Shown here one piece after another: positions 1 through 9,933 of a stretch of 64,000 nt of DNA. Under the pieces are notes generated by a model that was not told where the DNA came from, did no database searches, and saw only the letters and a program-made list of their open reading frames with translations. The translations under genes and the position numbers were made by a program. Numbering within the stretch: the stretch's first letter is position 1; the number at the start of each line of letters is the position of its first letter. The DNA lies in NCBI RefSeq assembly GCF_003364195.1, contig NZ_NXLQ01000003.1, positions 62,001-126,000 on the forward strand, written 5' to 3'. Source of the stretch: Helicobacter didelphidarum. Lineage in GTDB: Bacteria > Campylobacterota > Campylobacteria > Campylobacterales > Helicobacteraceae.

Positions 1-882
1 ACCAGAACGAAAAATTTGATTATCGATTGCCAATGTATTAATTTGATTATCTAGTCTTGTGTGCGCAAATGTAAAACCACCTGTATTTACATTGGTTCGT
101 TGTTCTCCATAAATATCCGCATTTATACCAGTATGCACAATTCCAGAAAGAAATAATTTCTTATCAAGTAAATTTGCTTTTGCACCTAAAAATACATGAA
201 AGGCATTTCCTGCACCACTAAACCTATTTGCCGTTCCTGTATCTCCGGGTTGGATAAATTTATACGAACCGCCCACTTTCATCTCAAAAGTATCTTTTTT
301 CAAACTATAAGCAAGAGCCAAACGAGGAATTGAGGAGTATTTCTCACGGACAAACGGTAACTCATCTTGCACAAGTGCAATTTGTGTTCCCGCAACAGAA
401 TATTCAACTTGCATAACTCGATTTGAATTACGAATTGAACCAAAACCAGTTGCTCCATTATCATTATCAAAAATGTCTGATGAAAATCCCTTACCCACGG
501 ATGGCGAATCTTTTTTTCCTACAAGGAGTGTCCCGGCTTTCCCAAAGCTATATGCACCCCAAATCTGTCTTAAACCCAACGCATCAATTTGCTCATTTCC
601 TTTTCCAAAAAGTGATGGTTCTTGTGCTCCAAATTCAATCGTGGAAGTAAGATTCCCATATTTAACACTTATACCAAACCTTGAATTTGTTTGTAGACCA
701 AAGATTCCCTTTACATCACCCACATAAGAATTGCTCCCCATACCAACATACGCTCGAATAGAACCATATATATCTACTTTTGTCTTTTTCTCCTCATTAT
801 TATAAACCTCTATTGCTGCGATAGGTGATAAAAATGTTGCTATCGTTACGCTACCAACAATAATTTTCTTTAACTTTCCCAT
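1..882 (-). CDS. Gram-negative porin / major outer membrane protein, C-terminus cut by the window edge
   Basis: The ORF starts at ATG 882-880 and is still open at base 1. The first ~24 residues form a signal peptide (MGKLKKIIVGSVTIATFLSP then IAA). They are followed by EVYNNEEKKTKVDIYGSIRAY, the typical first strand of a trimeric porin, and then by many alternating polar/aromatic strands (QIWGAYSFGKAGTLLVGKKDS, then FGSIRNSNRVMQVEYS). An AAAAGG ribosome site lies 7 bases before the start. It should form a beta barrel in the outer membrane that passes small hydrophilic solutes. The length cannot be judged because the 3' end is missing. Family assignment is by pattern recognition; the exact Helicobacter or Campylobacter homologue (MOMP-like) is not resolved. 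Confidence 0.85.
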   Translation of the reverse strand, partial: MGKLKKIIVGSVTIATFLSPIAAIEVYNNEEKKTKVDIYGSIRAYVGMGSNSYVGDVKGIFGLQTNSRFGISVKYGNLTSTIEFGAQEPSLFGKGNEQIDALGLRQIWGAYSFGKAGTLLVGKKDSPSVGKGFSSDIFDNDNGATGFGSIRNSNRVMQVEYSVAGTQIALVQDELPFVREKYSSIPRLALAYSLKKDTFEMKVGGSYKFIQPGDTGTANRFSGAGNAFHVFLGAKANLLDKKLFLSGIVHTGINADIYGEQRTNVNTGGFTFAHTRLDNQINTLAIDNQIFRSG

Positions 883-1136
883 TACAAAACCTTTTATTAA
901 AATTTGCATATCGCAATGCTAATCATAATAACATTTTGTAAAATCTAATGGTATATTTTGTAAAGTTTGGGTAAAATATACTAAGATATAAAGTTTCAAT
1001 ATTAGATATATTATTATAAAATAATAACTATAAGTGATAATTTTTAATATAAAAGTATCTTGCAACAAATAATCCGGGTTATATTATAGAAAAAATTTTA
1101 TTAACTTCAAAGAAGAGACATTCTTTATGTAAAACT
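883..1136. promoter_or_regulatory. Intergenic region with the porin promoter region
   Basis: The gap lies between the porin start and the bioA stop, both on the minus strand. On the minus strand a TATTAT/TATGAT-like -10 can be seen around 922-936, about 45 bases before the porin start. No clear terminator for bioA was seen. The exact transcription start is a guess. Confidence 0.3.
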
Positions 1137-2510
1137 TTATACAATTTTTAGAATCTCTTGGAGATTTCTAACCACAAAACATATTTCTTCTTCTGTGATA
1201 ATATAAGGTGGCATAAAATAAATTGTATTCCCCAATGGACGTAGCAATAATCCCTTTTTTAAACCTTCCATAAAGACAAAAAGTCCAGCACGTTTCCGCT
1301 TTGTTCGAACAATATCAAATGCTAGAATCATACCACACTGTCTCATATTTGCAACTTTATCACTCTCTTTTAATCTTTCAAATTGTTTCAGAATAAACAC
1401 ACTAAGAATTTTATTTTTTGCAATAATATTTTCTTTTTCAAAAATATCAAGCACTGCATTCGCACTCGCACAAGCTAGGGCGTTTCCTGTATAGCTATGC
1501 GAATGCAAGAATGCTTTTTGTATTTGATTATATGGTGCATAAAATGCATTATAGATTTCATTTGTAGTAACAACAACAGATAAGGGCATATACCCACCAC
1601 TAATACCTTTTGAGAGACATAAATAATCTGGGATAATACCACATTGTTCAAAGGCAAACATACTTCCTGTGCGTCCAAATCCAACAGCTATTTCGTCGAA
1701 AATAATTTGGATTCCGTATTCTTTACAAAGACTGCAAGATTCACGCACAAATTCGTGGTGATACATATTCATATTTCCCGCACATTGCACAAGTGGTTCT
1801 AAGATAAAAGCTATAATGTGATTCCCGTGAGTTTTAAGGATTTTTTGAAGAGATTCCAATTCGTGTGAATAATCATGGGATAGGAAAGCATTTGTATCCT
1901 TATGTGCAAAAGAGAGAGATGGCACAATAGTAGTCATGTTCTGCAATAATAAAGGCGAGTAAATTTTCTTATATAAATCTACATTACCAACACTCAATGC
2001 CCCAAAAGTCTCTCCATGATAAGAATTTGTAAGTGACAAAAAAAATTTTCGTTTTTCTCCTTTGTTGAAAAAATAATGAAAGCTCATCTTAAGTGCCACC
2101 TCAATCGCAGATGACCCATTATCGGCATAAAAACATTTTTGCAGTTCTTGAGGCAACATATCACAAAGCCTTTTGGAGAGGCGAATAATTGGCTCATGTG
2201 TGAATCCTGCCAAGATGATATGTTCAAGATTCTGTAATTGTGTAATGATTGCATTATTAATAGAATCGTTGCAATGCCCAAAGAGATTTACCCACCAGCT
2301 ACTTACACAATCAATATAGCTTTTATCATCAAAATCATAAAGATATGCACCCTTAGCATATTTTATAGGGATAAGTGGGACATTTTCATGATCTTTCATT
2401 TGTGTGCATGGATGCCAAATATGTTCTAAATCAAGTTGCTTTAATGATTCCAAAATAGATTCCTTGATAAATTGATTATTATTTTTTATTCTTGTCATAC
2501 TATAAAACAT
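1137..2510 (-). CDS. bioA: Adenosylmethionine-8-amino-7-oxononanoate aminotransferase (biotin synthesis)
   Basis: BioA transfers the amino group of S-adenosylmethionine to 7-keto-8-aminopelargonate to give 7,8-diaminopelargonate in the cytoplasm. The 457-residue protein is a class III PLP aminotransferase. It has [13 protein letters not shown] at residue 30, [12 protein letters not shown] at 68, the cofactor Asp in [12 protein letters not shown] (D272), and the Schiff-base lysine in [13 protein letters not shown] (K301). Length is slightly above the usual ~430. No other bio gene is nearby, so it is a singleton. On the minus strand TGGTATTAT sits just before the first ATG and would leave a very short leader. 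The second ATG (MTRIKN, 12 bases inside) could be the true start. Neither start has a good ribosome site. Confidence 0.95.
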   Translation of the reverse strand: MFYSMTRIKNNNQFIKESILESLKQLDLEHIWHPCTQMKDHENVPLIPIKYAKGAYLYDFDDKSYIDCVSSWWVNLFGHCNDSINNAIITQLQNLEHIILAGFTHEPIIRLSKRLCDMLPQELQKCFYADNGSSAIEVALKMSFHYFFNKGEKRKFFLSLTNSYHGETFGALSVGNVDLYKKIYSPLLLQNMTTIVPSLSFAHKDTNAFLSHDYSHELESLQKILKTHGNHIIAFILEPLVQCAGNMNMYHHEFVRESCSLCKEYGIQIIFDEIAVGFGRTGSMFAFEQCGIIPDYLCLSKGISGGYMPLSVVVTTNEIYNAFYAPYNQIQKAFLHSHSYTGNALACASANAVLDIFEKENIIAKNKILSVFILKQFERLKESDKVANMRQCGMILAFDIVRTKRKRAGLFVFMEGLKKGLLLRPLGNTIYFMPPYIITEEEICFVVRNLQEILKIV

Positions 2511-2760
2511 GACTATGGAAGAATAATACCATTTAAAAAAAATTAAATAAATATTTATACAATAATAAGAATATTTATATATAAAATGAGGTTATATAAG
2601 AATATCTAATCATAAAGATTCTTAATTCATAAGTGATATATTATAGAACAGAATCTTTTTTGCAGAGTTACTTACAGGCAGTGGAAATATAGTGATTGTG
2701 TAATGCAAACTCAACCCTTATGAGATTCTTTAATATTAATTTTAAAAAAAAGGAAATAGA

Positions 2761-3432
2761 ATGAAATATAAAATACTTATGACTTTCTTCTTTTCATTGG
2801 TGTTACTTCTTGCTAAAGAAATATCAAGCGATGATGAATATATCATTGACACAACACACTCAAGTGTGCAATTTGGAATAAAACATCTTAGCGTTGCCGA
2901 CACAATAGGAGTGTTCCAAGATTTTGAGGGACAATTATTTTTTCGTGAAAATAAAATTCTAAAACTTCGCGGAAGCGTACAAATTTCAAGTATAAATACC
3001 TTTAACCCAGCTCGTGATGAAGATTTACAAAATGATGAGTTCTTTCAAGAAAAAGTTGCGATATTAGAATCTTTTTCATTTAAAAACGATATTTTATTCA
3101 CAAAGCTTACAATGAATGGAATCACAAAAGAAGTATCATTCAAAACTACAATCGCTGGTCCCTTGCGTAATCCAAGTCTTAGTATGACAACAAAAGAAAA
3201 CACGCACCCATTAATACCCACAACCCCTATGCAAAATATTCTTAATAATCCACTTTTTACACAAGATTCCAATATTGATTGTGGTTGTTATATGAGCTAT
3301 GGTGAAAATGTTCTGGGTATTGTGCTTGAAGGAAAAATTAATCGATTTGATTTTCATATCTCACCTAAAACACCAAAGCAATTACTTGGTGAATTTGTTG
3401 ATATTAAGATTATTATAGAAGCTTCAAAATAA
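2761..3432 (+). CDS. YceI-like family periplasmic protein
   Basis: The 223-residue protein has a cleavable signal peptide (MKYKILMTFFFSLVLLLA) and the YceI fold signature. The signature consists of YIIDTTHSSVQFGIKHLSV at residue 28, a FQDFEGQLFF strand, and the SINTFNPARDEDLQNDEFF segment in which the DxxLxxxxFF pattern is diagnostic. YceI proteins are lipocalin-like barrels that bind polyisoprenoid lipids in the periplasm. The exact role here is unknown. An insertion around residues 140-180 (proline/threonine-rich, with a CGC) makes it longer than the usual ~190. AAAGGAAATAG precedes the ATG. It stands alone between bioA (divergent) and the ankyrin gene. Confidence 0.85.
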   Translation: MKYKILMTFFFSLVLLLAKEISSDDEYIIDTTHSSVQFGIKHLSVADTIGVFQDFEGQLFFRENKILKLRGSVQISSINTFNPARDEDLQNDEFFQEKVAILESFSFKNDILFTKLTMNGITKEVSFKTTIAGPLRNPSLSMTTKENTHPLIPTTPMQNILNNPLFTQDSNIDCGCYMSYGENVLGIVLEGKINRFDFHISPKTPKQLLGEFVDIKIIIEASK

Positions 3433-3495
3433 CATAGATAAGAATAAAGATTCTCTCATATTTATCATTTTTATAAAATTAAACTTATAATTTGT

Positions 3496-3501
3496 TACAA
3501 T
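3496..3501 (+). promoter_or_regulatory. Extended -10 promoter of the LPP20/ankyrin gene
   Basis: The sequence reads TG-T-TACAAT (3493-3501), an extended -10 of the Helicobacter sigma-80 type. It lies about 33 bases before the ATG at 3535 and supports that start. Confidence 0.5.
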
Positions 3502-3534
3502 ATATTTTTTAGAAATTTAGAAATAGGGACAAAC

Positions 3535-4983
3535 ATGAATAAATCATACAGAAAATGTGGTAACAAAATTCTTTCCAAAATATATAATATATACTTATTA
3601 AGAGAAAAAATGCGAATTATTAAACTATCACGAATATTTTATTCTTTAAATTCGTCTGTAAAATACTTGAGATTCAGAGTTATAGCATGGTTTCTCCTCC
3701 CTATCTTTACAATTTGTAACCAAATGATATATGCTAAAGAAGTAAAAATTTTAGAATCAAGTAGTATTGCCTCGACAAAACAAGAAGCAAAAACAAATGC
3801 CCTTGAAGAACTCGCTCAAAGTATTTCTGTTGAGATAAAATCAACTCTTCATTCCAAGCAACTTCAAATTAATAATCAACTCTATGAAGAAACACTTCAT
3901 GATGTTTCTTTAAATGCGCACTCTCGTTTTATTAACCCTAAAATAACTTATAAACAGATTGCTAAAGATAAGGTAGAAGCACGAGTAATTATTGATAATC
4001 CTAATGATTATAAAAATGCTATAAAAAAAATTGCAAAGGATATTGATGCACTAAGTATTGGATTGGATTCTGAAATTACACAAAGAAATATTCAAGAAAG
4101 AATCTTTCGTTTGGAAAATATCTTGCGTCTTTATAAAATTTATAATGGGTATGACGAAGTTTTGTTTACTATGAATATTTCTCGCGACGAAATTGCAAAA
4201 CCAAAAAATAATTTTGAGTATTTTGCAAGTAAGCATTCAAGCATTGATCCAAATATGTTTGAGAAAAAAGTTACTCCAAAAGCAGTTACAACCAAAAAAA
4301 ACTATACATATTTATCGGGATATGGGACCAATAATGCCCTTTTGACTGCAATAAGTTATAATAATATTAATGGTGTATTTTCTGCACTTAAAGATGGGGT
4401 AAATCCTAATATTATGGATGGATTTGGTAATACCCCTTTAATTTTAGCAATAGAGAATCCTGATATATTGGAGTTACTTCTTATCTATGGTGCAAATCCT
4501 GAAGAAGTTAATAATGAAGGAAATACTCCTATGTCTGTTGCTTTACAAAGAGAAAGACTCTCAAAAAATACTTGCAAAAGTATTGAGGTATTATTAAATA
4601 ATGGCGCAGATCCAAATCATGTTGCACAATTTGATGGAGATTCGATCATTCCTATAATGGCTTTTTATGAGAGATATAACACACCAAAATCTTTCCAAAG
4701 TGAGTTTTGGGAAAAGCAAGGGATTTATTATTGTGACAAGGGTGAAATTCTGGAGTTGTTTTTAAAAAAAGGTGCTGATGTCAATTTACGAAATTATAAG
4801 AATATAAGCATTCTTACATTAGTAGCTGGAGATGGTGATATTGCATTAGTAAAAACTCTTTTGAATAAAGGTGCTAAAGTAATGCAAAATATTGATAGAG
4901 GGAATCTTAACACAGATGCAGGTAAAACTATCCAAGTTATGTTAAATGATGCTCCTAGGGAAGAATCACCGACAAGAAAATAA
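3535..4983 (+). CDS. LPP20-type domain fused to ankyrin repeats (envelope protein)
   Basis: The 482-residue protein has a late hydrophobic export segment (FRVIAWFLLPIFTICNQMIYA, about 46-66). A domain like the LPP20 lipoprotein family follows (SSIASTKQEAKTNALEELAQS, then LNAHSRFINPKI and KVEARVIID, about 73-160). After a linker there are about five ankyrin repeats from residue ~260 to 470. Examples are GFGNTPLILAIENPDILELL, YGANPEEVNNEGNTPMSVAL and KKGADVNLRN. The ankyrin part probably mediates protein binding in the periplasm or at the surface. The start at 3535 has AGGGAC and a promoter close by. ATG 3610 would give a more normal signal-peptide length but has only a weak ribosome site. No function is known. 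Confidence 0.75.
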   Translation: MNKSYRKCGNKILSKIYNIYLLREKMRIIKLSRIFYSLNSSVKYLRFRVIAWFLLPIFTICNQMIYAKEVKILESSSIASTKQEAKTNALEELAQSISVEIKSTLHSKQLQINNQLYEETLHDVSLNAHSRFINPKITYKQIAKDKVEARVIIDNPNDYKNAIKKIAKDIDALSIGLDSEITQRNIQERIFRLENILRLYKIYNGYDEVLFTMNISRDEIAKPKNNFEYFASKHSSIDPNMFEKKVTPKAVTTKKNYTYLSGYGTNNALLTAISYNNINGVFSALKDGVNPNIMDGFGNTPLILAIENPDILELLLIYGANPEEVNNEGNTPMSVALQRERLSKNTCKSIEVLLNNGADPNHVAQFDGDSIIPIMAFYERYNTPKSFQSEFWEKQGIYYCDKGEILELFLKKGADVNLRNYKNISILTLVAGDGDIALVKTLLNKGAKVMQNIDRGNLNTDAGKTIQVMLNDAPREESPTRK

Positions 4984-5208
4984 AATATCAAAGATACTAT
5001 GATAAAAAATTGATGAAAATAAACTTTATGGAAGATACGGACTATAATCATATAGGTTTTAAAAATATTTGTGATAAAAGCGTTTCTATTTCAATCTAGA
5101 GTGAGAAATTTCAAATAGGATTCTATCTTTCTTAAAAATCACTAATTTGATACCTGTTTTAGAATCTTTCCTGCAAAATATCACAATATTAAAGTTTTTA
5201 TATAAAAA

Positions 5209-5646
5209 TTATTTGCATTTTAAGAATTTACTATGTTCGACCATAATACATCTATTTTCAACAACGATTATTCCCTTTCGTTCAAGGATCATTCGTGCCT
5301 CTTGATTAAATATGCCTCTTTGCATCCAAAAAACTTTGGGCAACTTTATTCCTTGTATATCATGTAAATGCAATATTTCATTGGCAGATTCTAAACATGA
5401 ATCTGAATTTCTAAACATCACAATACAATCGAGAATAACATTATTACCATGTATAGCAAATAATTCGCTTAAATCACGATAAACTCTCCTATTAGCAATC
5501 ATTTCCTCTCTTGGATAAATAGGGAAAACCTCAAAACCATGATGCAAAAGATAAGTGCCAACCCTATAACTATCCCTCTCTTTTTTAGGGCTAAAACCTA
5601 CAAGAGCAATTATTTTGATTGAATCAAAATGAACATGTTGTTGCAT
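5209..5646 (-). CDS. CoA-binding domain protein (YccU-like)
   Basis: This 145-residue protein is a single Rossmann-type CoA_binding_2 domain. It begins IKIIALVGFSPKKERDSYRVG (the residues that usually contact CoA), continues LLHHGFEVFPIYPREEMI, and ends KVFWMQRGIFNQEARMILER followed by VENRCIMVEHSKF. These blocks match the YccU family almost throughout, and length agrees with the family. The family's biochemical role is not established. AAGGAGA precedes the ATG. It is monocistronic on the minus strand. Confidence 0.85.
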   Translation of the reverse strand: MQQHVHFDSIKIIALVGFSPKKERDSYRVGTYLLHHGFEVFPIYPREEMIANRRVYRDLSELFAIHGNNVILDCIVMFRNSDSCLESANEILHLHDIQGIKLPKVFWMQRGIFNQEARMILERKGIIVVENRCIMVEHSKFLKCK

Positions 5647-5741
5647 AATATCTCCTTCTTAATATATGGTAATTTTATAATGTTACAACAAATCACAAAG
5701 AAATTTGATGAGTATCTTAATAAACAAAAGATGATAATACA

Positions 5742-5790
5742 TATAATAAGCAACTTCTATAAAGGATATGAAATGAAAAGGTTATTTTGA
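5742..5790 (+). pseudogene. Promoter, ribosome site and aborted ORF (gene relic)
   Basis: TATAAT at 5742-5747 is followed by a strong AAAGGA (5761-5766) and ATG 5773, but the frame stops after five codons (MKRLF then TGA at 5788). In-frame reading past the stop gives IFFLFIN before another stop, like the hydrophobic start of a signal peptide. It is either the remnant of a lost exported protein or a short leader. Nothing longer can be built. Confidence 0.35.
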
Positions 5791-5923
5791 ATTTTCTTTC
5801 TTTTTATAAATTAAAAACAAATCTGGTCTAGTGTGGCATTCCTTAAAGTCCTGAACTCACCTCTTAGTCTATGATCTCTATATTGAGAATCTAAAAAAGT
5901 AAAATATCACTCTTCACGACATT

Positions 5924-6826
5924 TCAACTATTTTGAAAAAGATTTACAATATGGTTATGAGTAAGTGCATATTTTGTGCTATGTTTAGTAAGAGAAGCCT
6001 TACTTGTAGATCGATTCGGATAATTCATCTTGCCTCTTGAAAAATCAATTACATCTTGTATGCTTTGCACTTTTTCAGGTAAACACAAAGCACAAATCTT
6101 ATAAAGCTCAAATGATGTAAGTGCATCAGCAAAAGCTCTATGACTAATACTCGTATTAATACCCAGCATTTCATTTAAAAAAGGTAAAGCATGTTTATAA
6201 GATAGAATCACTTTTCTACTTAATTCAAGTGTGCAGAGTCTTGCATTTAAAAGTGGTGGCATATCATAAGCTTGCATACTTTCTGAAATAAAACTATAAT
6301 CAAAACCTACACTATGGGCAACAAATATACAATCACTAAGAAAGGCACGAAAATCAACTAAGACATCGTGTACTTTTGGTGCATCAACAAGCATTGTTGC
6401 GTTTATGCCTGTTAACATTGTGATTTCTTCTGGGACAAACGGACTATAAATAAGCGTATCAAAAGTATCTAAGATTTTACCGTTTTGAGCTATTAAAGCA
6501 CCAATTTCTATAATTTGTCCATTCTGCACACTTGATGAGGTTGATTCTATATCAACAAAACATAATTTGCAATCTCTAAAATCAAGACTTCTTGTTGTTA
6601 TATCAATAAGGGATAATTGAGCATTACTATCTTGCTGATTGTGTTGTGGTTTTTCTTGGATTCTACAAAATGGGGCATTATTACCAATTAAAACCTCTAC
6701 AAAACAATCAATGTCAAGCTCACTATATTGTGGAAAAAAATGACACAATCGTTTATGAAATTCTCTCATCTCAAGTGGCAAACTATCACATAATTCAAAG
6801 AATTTTACATAATCATTAAGAGTCAT
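5924..6826 (-). CDS. DnaQ-like DEDDh 3'-5' exonuclease
   Basis: The 300-residue protein has the three exonuclease motifs of the DNA polymerase III epsilon superfamily. ExoI is CFVDIESTSSSVQNGQIIEIG near residue 89, with D and E metal ligands. ExoII is FVAHSVGFDYSFI near 168. ExoIII is HRAFADALTSFELYKI near 231, with catalytic H and D. The ~85-residue N-terminal extension (NDYVKFFELCDSLP...) is typical of Campylobacterota proteins of this class rather than of E. coli DnaQ. It may proofread with the DnaE encoded at 13.6 kb or act in repair; the sequence does not decide. It ends 41 bases from the alr stop and probably shares its transcript. Confidence 0.85.
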   Translation of the reverse strand: MTLNDYVKFFELCDSLPLEMREFHKRLCHFFPQYSELDIDCFVEVLIGNNAPFCRIQEKPQHNQQDSNAQLSLIDITTRSLDFRDCKLCFVDIESTSSSVQNGQIIEIGALIAQNGKILDTFDTLIYSPFVPEEITMLTGINATMLVDAPKVHDVLVDFRAFLSDCIFVAHSVGFDYSFISESMQAYDMPPLLNARLCTLELSRKVILSYKHALPFLNEMLGINTSISHRAFADALTSFELYKICALCLPEKVQSIQDVIDFSRGKMNYPNRSTSKASLTKHSTKYALTHNHIVNLFQNS

Positions 6827-6867
6827 GTTATTTGCCTACCATATTCTTTGTATTCACATTATAGATT

Positions 6868-7923
6868 CTATATAATGCGTCTCTCTATAAATGGTGAAAG
6901 ACGCGTCAAAACTTCATAAGGGATGGTATCAAAAAGCGATGCGATATATGCAGCATCATCAATTACACAAATTTCATTAGCAGTATCATAGCATGAAAAA
7001 CAATCCATAGAACTTCTTGGAAGAATCTCTTTACCATTTGGCAATAACACTTTTTTACTACCATTAACACGATACATACCATCTCCATAACCAATATCAT
7101 AAGTGCTTATTGCGGTTTTTTCATGTATTATACTTTTTCCACCATACCCTATTTTTTCGGCAGGATTAAGCACTCTTGTAGAAATTTTATTTGCGTAGAG
7201 CTTGAGGATTGGTTTGAGATTCTTTGCAGATTCTATTTCAATTTCATTTGTCAAATATCCATAGAGTGCAATTCCTATACGAACCAAATCATCATCACTA
7301 TATTTTGCCCTTAAAGTGCAAGAAGAACTTAAACTATGGAATCTCGGTAGCGGAAAACCTAATTGTCTTGAAAGTTGTCTCACTTTTTCTTTCAGGATAT
7401 CATGTAGATCACATTCTCTTTGAAATTCATCATCGATTTCATCACCATACCCATTGTGAGAAAATACCCCGATTAATCTCATATTTTTTTGCAAAATCAT
7501 TTCAATATATTGTTCTAAATCTCTTAGTTCAATACCATTGCGATTCATGCCAATATTGACTTTTAACTCTACACCCATACCACTCAAATCCCCAATGATT
7601 CGCTCCATATTAAAAATATCATTGAAACTATGAATAGTTGGATAAATATTTGTTATTTTTTTATGTGCAATACCATAAAAAAAAGTTACAGAATCAAATT
7701 TATGTGCGATTTTTATTGCTTCTTCATAATTTTTTACGAATACGGAAGTAATATTATTTTGCTGTGCAAGATTACTCATGATTTCTAATCCATGCCCATA
7801 CCCATTATCCTTGAGAACTGCACCAACTTGAATGTTTTTTTGTGGATTAATCATTTTGAGATGTTCTTGAATAACACACAAATTATGTGCAAAATGTTCT
7901 TTATTAATTGTAATATAAGCCAT
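6868..7923 (-). CDS. alr: Alanine racemase
   Basis: Alr interconverts L- and D-alanine with PLP, supplying D-Ala for peptidoglycan in the cytoplasm. From ATG 7923 the protein has 351 residues. The PLP lysine is K38 in GAVLKDNGYGHGLEIMSNL. The catalytic tyrosine is in KIGYGGKSI near residue 245, and GYGDGMYR and the carboxylate-contacting region RSSMDCF follow. A TTG twelve bases upstream keeps the frame open, but AGGGA lies directly in front of the ATG, which is therefore chosen. It is followed by the exonuclease gene on the same strand. Confidence 0.95.
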   Translation of the reverse strand: MAYITINKEHFAHNLCVIQEHLKMINPQKNIQVGAVLKDNGYGHGLEIMSNLAQQNNITSVFVKNYEEAIKIAHKFDSVTFFYGIAHKKITNIYPTIHSFNDIFNMERIIGDLSGMGVELKVNIGMNRNGIELRDLEQYIEMILQKNMRLIGVFSHNGYGDEIDDEFQRECDLHDILKEKVRQLSRQLGFPLPRFHSLSSSCTLRAKYSDDDLVRIGIALYGYLTNEIEIESAKNLKPILKLYANKISTRVLNPAEKIGYGGKSIIHEKTAISTYDIGYGDGMYRVNGSKKVLLPNGKEILPRSSMDCFSCYDTANEICVIDDAAYIASLFDTIPYEVLTRLSPFIERRII

Positions 7924-8096
7924 AAATTCCCTCAAAATATAGTGAAGTGATTTGGGTAAGATATATAGAGACTATTTAAATTGCGATTCCAAAAGTAACA
8001 AGCAAAAAATACTCTAGAAGAATCTTTAATGATATCCAAACATGACTTTCAAAGATTCTATTGTGTTTGTAAATCATTAACAGAGTTAAAGGGGGA

Positions 8097-8324
8097 TTAT
8101 TTTTTATGTTCTTTTCGATATTCAAGTATCATTTGATAGACCTCATCTTTAAGCAATAACTTTTGTTTTTTAAGAACCTCTATTTCTTGATTACTTAAAT
8201 GCTCTATCCCATTTTCTGCATTTTTAATCTTTTGATCAAGCTCATTATGTTCATCAAAAATTCTTTCAAAATGAGCATTGTGTTGCTTTAATTCTGTAAT
8301 CTCCTCACGATATTCATGAAACAT
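8097..8324 (-). CDS. DUF465 / YdcH-family small coiled-coil protein
   Basis: The 75-residue protein is almost wholly charged alpha helix. It carries the DUF465 core HFERIFDEHNELDQKIKNAE near residue 18, followed by LSNQEIEVLKKQKLLLKDEVYQMI. Family members are 65-80 residues and form helical hairpins; the function is unknown. AAGGAG precedes the ATG. It stands alone with about 170 bases to alr. Confidence 0.85.
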   Translation of the reverse strand: MFHEYREEITELKQHNAHFERIFDEHNELDQKIKNAENGIEHLSNQEIEVLKKQKLLLKDEVYQMILEYRKEHKK

Positions 8325-8736
8325 GTGTGCTCCTTATAACTAAAATCTTTCTACATTTTAAGATAAAAAAATTAATAAGACCTCAAGTAAGAAGTAAAAA
8401 ATTCACATTTTTACAGATATTCCCAATAATCCTATAACATAGCATATTTGTAATAATTTTATTAAAAAATTTTTTTATGAGTAAAAAAATATTCTTTAAA
8501 ACTTTAAGTGATGTAGTATTTTTATCAAAATTAAATCTAAAAAAAATCAAACATGTTATAATATTCATAGAGATATTTTTCAATAAAGCCTCTTGAATAA
8601 TATGCAGATTATGTAAGATTTTTATTGTTGGTAACAATAAAATTTCATGAGGATTCTATATATTTAATATTGTTGAGAATTAATTGTAAAATCAAATCAA
8701 TTTTTTATAGAATCTTTATTTACCTTAAGGATTTTT
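8325..8736. other. 412-base intergenic region, nothing recognised
   Basis: Very AT-rich spacer between the divergent DUF465 and MFS genes. Open frames inside it (for example 8383-8637 minus) have compositionally random translations and no ribosome site. An AAGGA site just before 8737 belongs to the MFS gene. Confidence 0.5.
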
Positions 8737-9933
8737 ATGCCAAGCACAAAACGAACAATCAAATCTATGAATGCTCTTTTTTTGGGTATGTCATTTCTCT
8801 TTATTGGAAATTCTCTTATTGTAAGTTCTGTTGGGGTTATTTTAAAAAGTTCTGGCATGAATGAAATTGCTATTGGTGCGATTAGTTCATGTTTTTTTAT
8901 TGGTGCACTTATTGCAACAATCAGTGGACACAGAATCATCTCACGCGTAGGACACATTCGCTCATTTGGAATCTTTGCTGCACTTTTTGCAATTGCCAGC
9001 CTTTTGCATAGCTTATTTGATAATCTTTACTTGTGGTCTATTTTTCGTTTATTGCTTGGATTTTGTTATTATGGCGTGCTTATGGTTATAGAATCTTGGT
9101 TGAATGAAAAAGCAAGAAATTCAGTTCGTTCGCGTGTATTAAGCTTTTATGAGGTTGTGTATTATCTTGCTTCTGGTATTGGTGTGCTTATTATTGCTTT
9201 TAATTTAGAAAAAAATAGTGTGTTTATCCTTGGTGCTTGTCTCATTATGTTCTCAACTATACCACTTTATCTTATTCGTATAAAAGAACCATTATTGCCA
9301 CAAAAATCCCCAATTTCATTGCCAAAGATTTTTGATATTGCCCCTCTTGCACTTGTAACAAGTTTCATTGCCGGAATGCTTGTAAATGGCTTTTTTGCTA
9401 TGGCATCAGTTTTTATTTTGAAACAAGGGTTTGATACGAAAGGTGTGTCATATTTTATTGCATGTGCCATGTGCGGTGGCTTTCTTGCTCAAAGTAGCAT
9501 AGGTTCTATTTCAGATAAACTTGGACGAAAGTTTGCTATCATTCTTTGTGCGGGAGTTGCTTTTTGTGCTATGCTTAGTTTTCTTATCTTTCCATTACCG
9601 CTTTTTTTACAATGTACCTTGGCGATACCGCTTGGTGGTGGAATATTTTGTCTTTATGCTTTAGCATTAGCACGAGCAAATGATATGTTGAAAGATCGTA
9701 GCAAAAGTGTGGAATTAGGTCGTTCTGTGCTTTTTTGTTATTCTCTTGGCTCATTATTTGCACCCTTAATCCTGGGAATCTTAATGAATGAATTTGGCTT
9801 TCATGGATTTAGCTGGTTTTATCTCGCTTGTCTTGGATTTTGTTTGCTTTTTGCATTAAATAAACCCAATATTTTAAAGCGAAATTATAAGACTAAGCCC
9901 GGCAACATGGCGATACTTCATGACCACGAATGA
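8737..9933 (+). CDS. MFS transporter of the YcaD-like group
   Basis: The 398-residue inner-membrane protein has about 12 hydrophobic segments. The N-terminal half ends RLLLGFCYYGVLMVIESWLN, whose IESWLN is the hallmark of YcaD-type permeases. It is followed by RSRVLSFYEVVYYLASGIGV, and motif A of the second half is SISDKLGRKFAI near residue 258. The substrate is unknown. AAGGA lies 8 bases before ATG. It is monocistronic; no metabolic partner lies next to it. Confidence 0.8.
   Translation: MPSTKRTIKSMNALFLGMSFLFIGNSLIVSSVGVILKSSGMNEIAIGAISSCFFIGALIATISGHRIISRVGHIRSFGIFAALFAIASLLHSLFDNLYLWSIFRLLLGFCYYGVLMVIESWLNEKARNSVRSRVLSFYEVVYYLASGIGVLIIAFNLEKNSVFILGACLIMFSTIPLYLIRIKEPLLPQKSPISLPKIFDIAPLALVTSFIAGMLVNGFFAMASVFILKQGFDTKGVSYFIACAMCGGFLAQSSIGSISDKLGRKFAIILCAGVAFCAMLSFLIFPLPLFLQCTLAIPLGGGIFCLYALALARANDMLKDRSKSVELGRSVLFCYSLGSLFAPLILGILMNEFGFHGFSWFYLACLGFCLLFALNKPNILKRNYKTKPGNMAILHDHE

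Noticed and set aside
423-727. Two overlapping plus-strand ORFs of 75 and 84 residues
   Set aside because: They lie opposite the porin gene, which has a signal peptide and porin strands on the minus strand; the plus-strand translations look random.
8383-8637. 84-residue minus-strand ORF in the spacer before the MFS gene
   Set aside because: No ribosome site, composition follows AT-rich background, no domain pattern.
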